DNA of 64,000 nt from Enoplosus armatus (lineage: Eukaryota > Chordata > Actinopteri > Centrarchiformes > Enoplosidae): positions 13,080,048 to 13,144,047 of the forward strand of contig NC_092190.1 of the NCBI RefSeq assembly GCF_043641665.1, in the 5' to 3' direction. Position 1 is the stretch's first letter. Each line of letters starts with the position of its first letter. Made by a program: the position numbers and the translations under genes. A model generated the notes under the pieces. The model saw only the letters and a list, made by a program, of their open reading frames with translations. It made no database searches and was not told the DNA's origin. This document shows, in pieces, positions 62,259 through 64,000 of this stretch.

Positions 62259-64000
62259 CTAAGAAAGCATAGAAAAAAAAACACATATTTAACAATATAC
62301 TTATTTACATGAAAGTACATATTTGGTGAACATTTTTATGTGAAACACCTTACAACAACATTAGACCATTTGTTTTTGTACGAGGGATCCAACCCCCAAG
62401 TCTGGCAGTGTTAATGCCATGCCATATGATTAATGCTATATGGACACACTGTAAACACATGTGGTACATAAATAAATGATGTCACACACACATACACAAT
62501 TTTTGACAGCACACATCATTTCAAGAATCAAGACCACACCATATCAACTAAATATGCAAACAGATAGAAAAGACAAAACCCTTGTGACCAACATCCCTTC
62601 AAATTCCACCTGCATCTGGGTGCTTTGGCAGATGTGTCTATGAGCACAAACACCGCCTCCTAAAATGACATCACTAATAGTATGATGGACTTTGATGGAT
62701 TGGAGGGGTGCTTCGTTACCATAGTCAGACAGGCACTATACACATAAAAGTCAAATTAAATGTCCATTATAAAATTTCAGCTGACGTTTCAAGAGTACCT
62801 TTGCTGATAGCACTCAGAACAACCATATTCAAACCATCCTGATGGTAAAACACACAAGCCATCTGAGGGATTGCCATGACCTGACCTGACGGAAAAGGAC
62901 CCAAGCTGCCCTGTTAAATAAACATACATCATACAGCCCAGTCAAGGCAACATCAATCATACTGACATGCGGTTAAAAAGTGTTTATCCAAACCTGCATT
63001 ACACACGTAATTAGTTTCAGCAGTCAAGAGGGAGGGGAACTGCTGAAGCACAGCATTATACACACACCATAACACACAAAGGCAGACGTCCTTTGAAAAG
63101 CACAAAAAACAAACATGTGCAAAGAAATTCTTTCATAAAAAAGATAAAAAGTAGACAAATGCAGCTGCTAGTGGCCTCAAAGCCATCCGCCTTTTTACAG
63201 AAATGGATGTAGATAGCTACCTCTCTCCAATTCCCTGCAAGACGCCTGGAGTTCTGTGGAGCAGGTACAGCAAAATTAATAACAACAATGCTGCATTCAC
63301 GTGGATTCAGGCAGACGGTAGACGACAGATGGACAACACCTTCTGGACGGCACAGGAAAAACAAACGAAATGGCAGGATGGCAAAATTAAACAGCATGAT
63401 TATATGTTGCTATGGTGATGTATTCTTTACAAAGAATTAATAAAAAAAATATTAAATTAAATGATTTCGTGTCGATTATCTTATGTAGTTATTCTAGTAA
63501 TGCATGTGGCTATTAAATGTAGCTTACACTTAATATTCTATTTCAAACTTAATGTTAAATTCCCTCCAAATAGTAAGGTCATTCATTCATTTCCAACATG
63601 GATAGTGAAATGAGAATTGCACTTGGTGTATCCCTTATTTATGTTTGTCTTGTTCCAGATCGCCCATGTTTTCTCCTTTTGTGAGGGAGGATGGCAAAAA
63701 GTTTAATTAATGCCGTCTTACTGTTTTCTGCTGGCTTCACCTAATATTACCGTCCTACTCTCATTCGCTAAAATGATATCCGTCTACTGTCTGCCTGAAT
63801 ACATGTGAATGCAGCTTAATAATGATATATGAAGGAGGTACCAAAAAAAACATGTAAGATGATAAACCATACTCATGCCAGGACAACTCTCAAACAAAAT
63901 GCCAAAAAGCCATATTGTTTTTGTTGGTGTAATGTGCCAACATTATCATACTAGCATGCTCAGTGTTACATTTAGCATGGAAAAGTCAGGGGAGGACCAA
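62259..64000. other. ubr3 intron (incomplete at the right edge)
   Basis: No exon or clear repeat was found; the remaining ubr3 exons, including the UBR box, must lie further right. Frames at 63056-63418 have no splice sites or family resemblance. Confidence 0.65.

Noticed and set aside
62259..64000. Search for another ubr3 exon upstream of the 446-base exon
   Set aside because: No acceptor-frame-donor combination resembling the family was seen, so I report intron only.

Overview
This is a vertebrate nuclear genomic window, almost certainly from a spiny-rayed (percomorph) teleost fish. The coding sequence is split into many short exons with GT-AG introns. The introns carry CA/TG microsatellites and several repeat families that I recognise as typical of percomorph genomes: the AGCATGCTAAC/'GGTGGCGCTAGA' family, the 'AGTACTCAGATCCTTTACTTAA' family, the 'GGGCTACAACTAA' family and a tRNA-derived SINE. 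Nothing here is bacterial: no operons, CRISPR arrays or insertion sequences. Most long open reading frames are chance frames in introns or read-through of CA repeats.

Two genes, both on the minus strand, account for all the coding sequence I can support. On the right, about 62.3 to 37.6 kb, is the C-terminal half of ubr3, a RING-type E3 ubiquitin ligase of the UBR family. Seventeen exons join in a consistent phase to give 855 residues plus a TAA stop; the N-terminal half, including the UBR box, lies beyond the right edge. On the left, about 33.9 to 5.75 kb, is the N-terminal part of myo3b, a class III myosin with a Ste20-like kinase fused in front of a myosin motor. Twenty-two coding exons join in phase for 880 residues, from a predicted start through the kinase and most of the motor. 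The rest of the motor, the IQ motifs and the tail lie beyond the left edge. As I recall it, human chromosome 2 has the same order and orientation (UBR3 then MYO3B, followed by SP5).

Layout from right to left along transcription: 64.0-62.3 kb ubr3 intron; 62.3-37.6 kb ubr3 exons with introns up to about 3.4 kb; 37.6-33.9 kb the short ubr3-myo3b gap, holding the ubr3 3' UTR and the myo3b promoter/5' UTR; 33.9-5.75 kb myo3b exons with introns up to about 5.4 kb; 5.75-1 kb the start of a further myo3b intron. The two proteins are not known to act together. MYO3B moves along and regulates actin protrusions of sensory cells, while UBR3 is a broadly expressed ubiquitin ligase.

Besides exons, several intronic stretches look like conserved noncoding elements, with dense homeodomain, POU or TCF-type words. 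There are also two long foldback (MITE-like) elements, one tRNA-derived SINE and many degenerate repeat copies. I did not find a new biological system. The best leads are the candidate regulatory elements, the tiny phase-matched first coding exon of myo3b, and the foldback elements.
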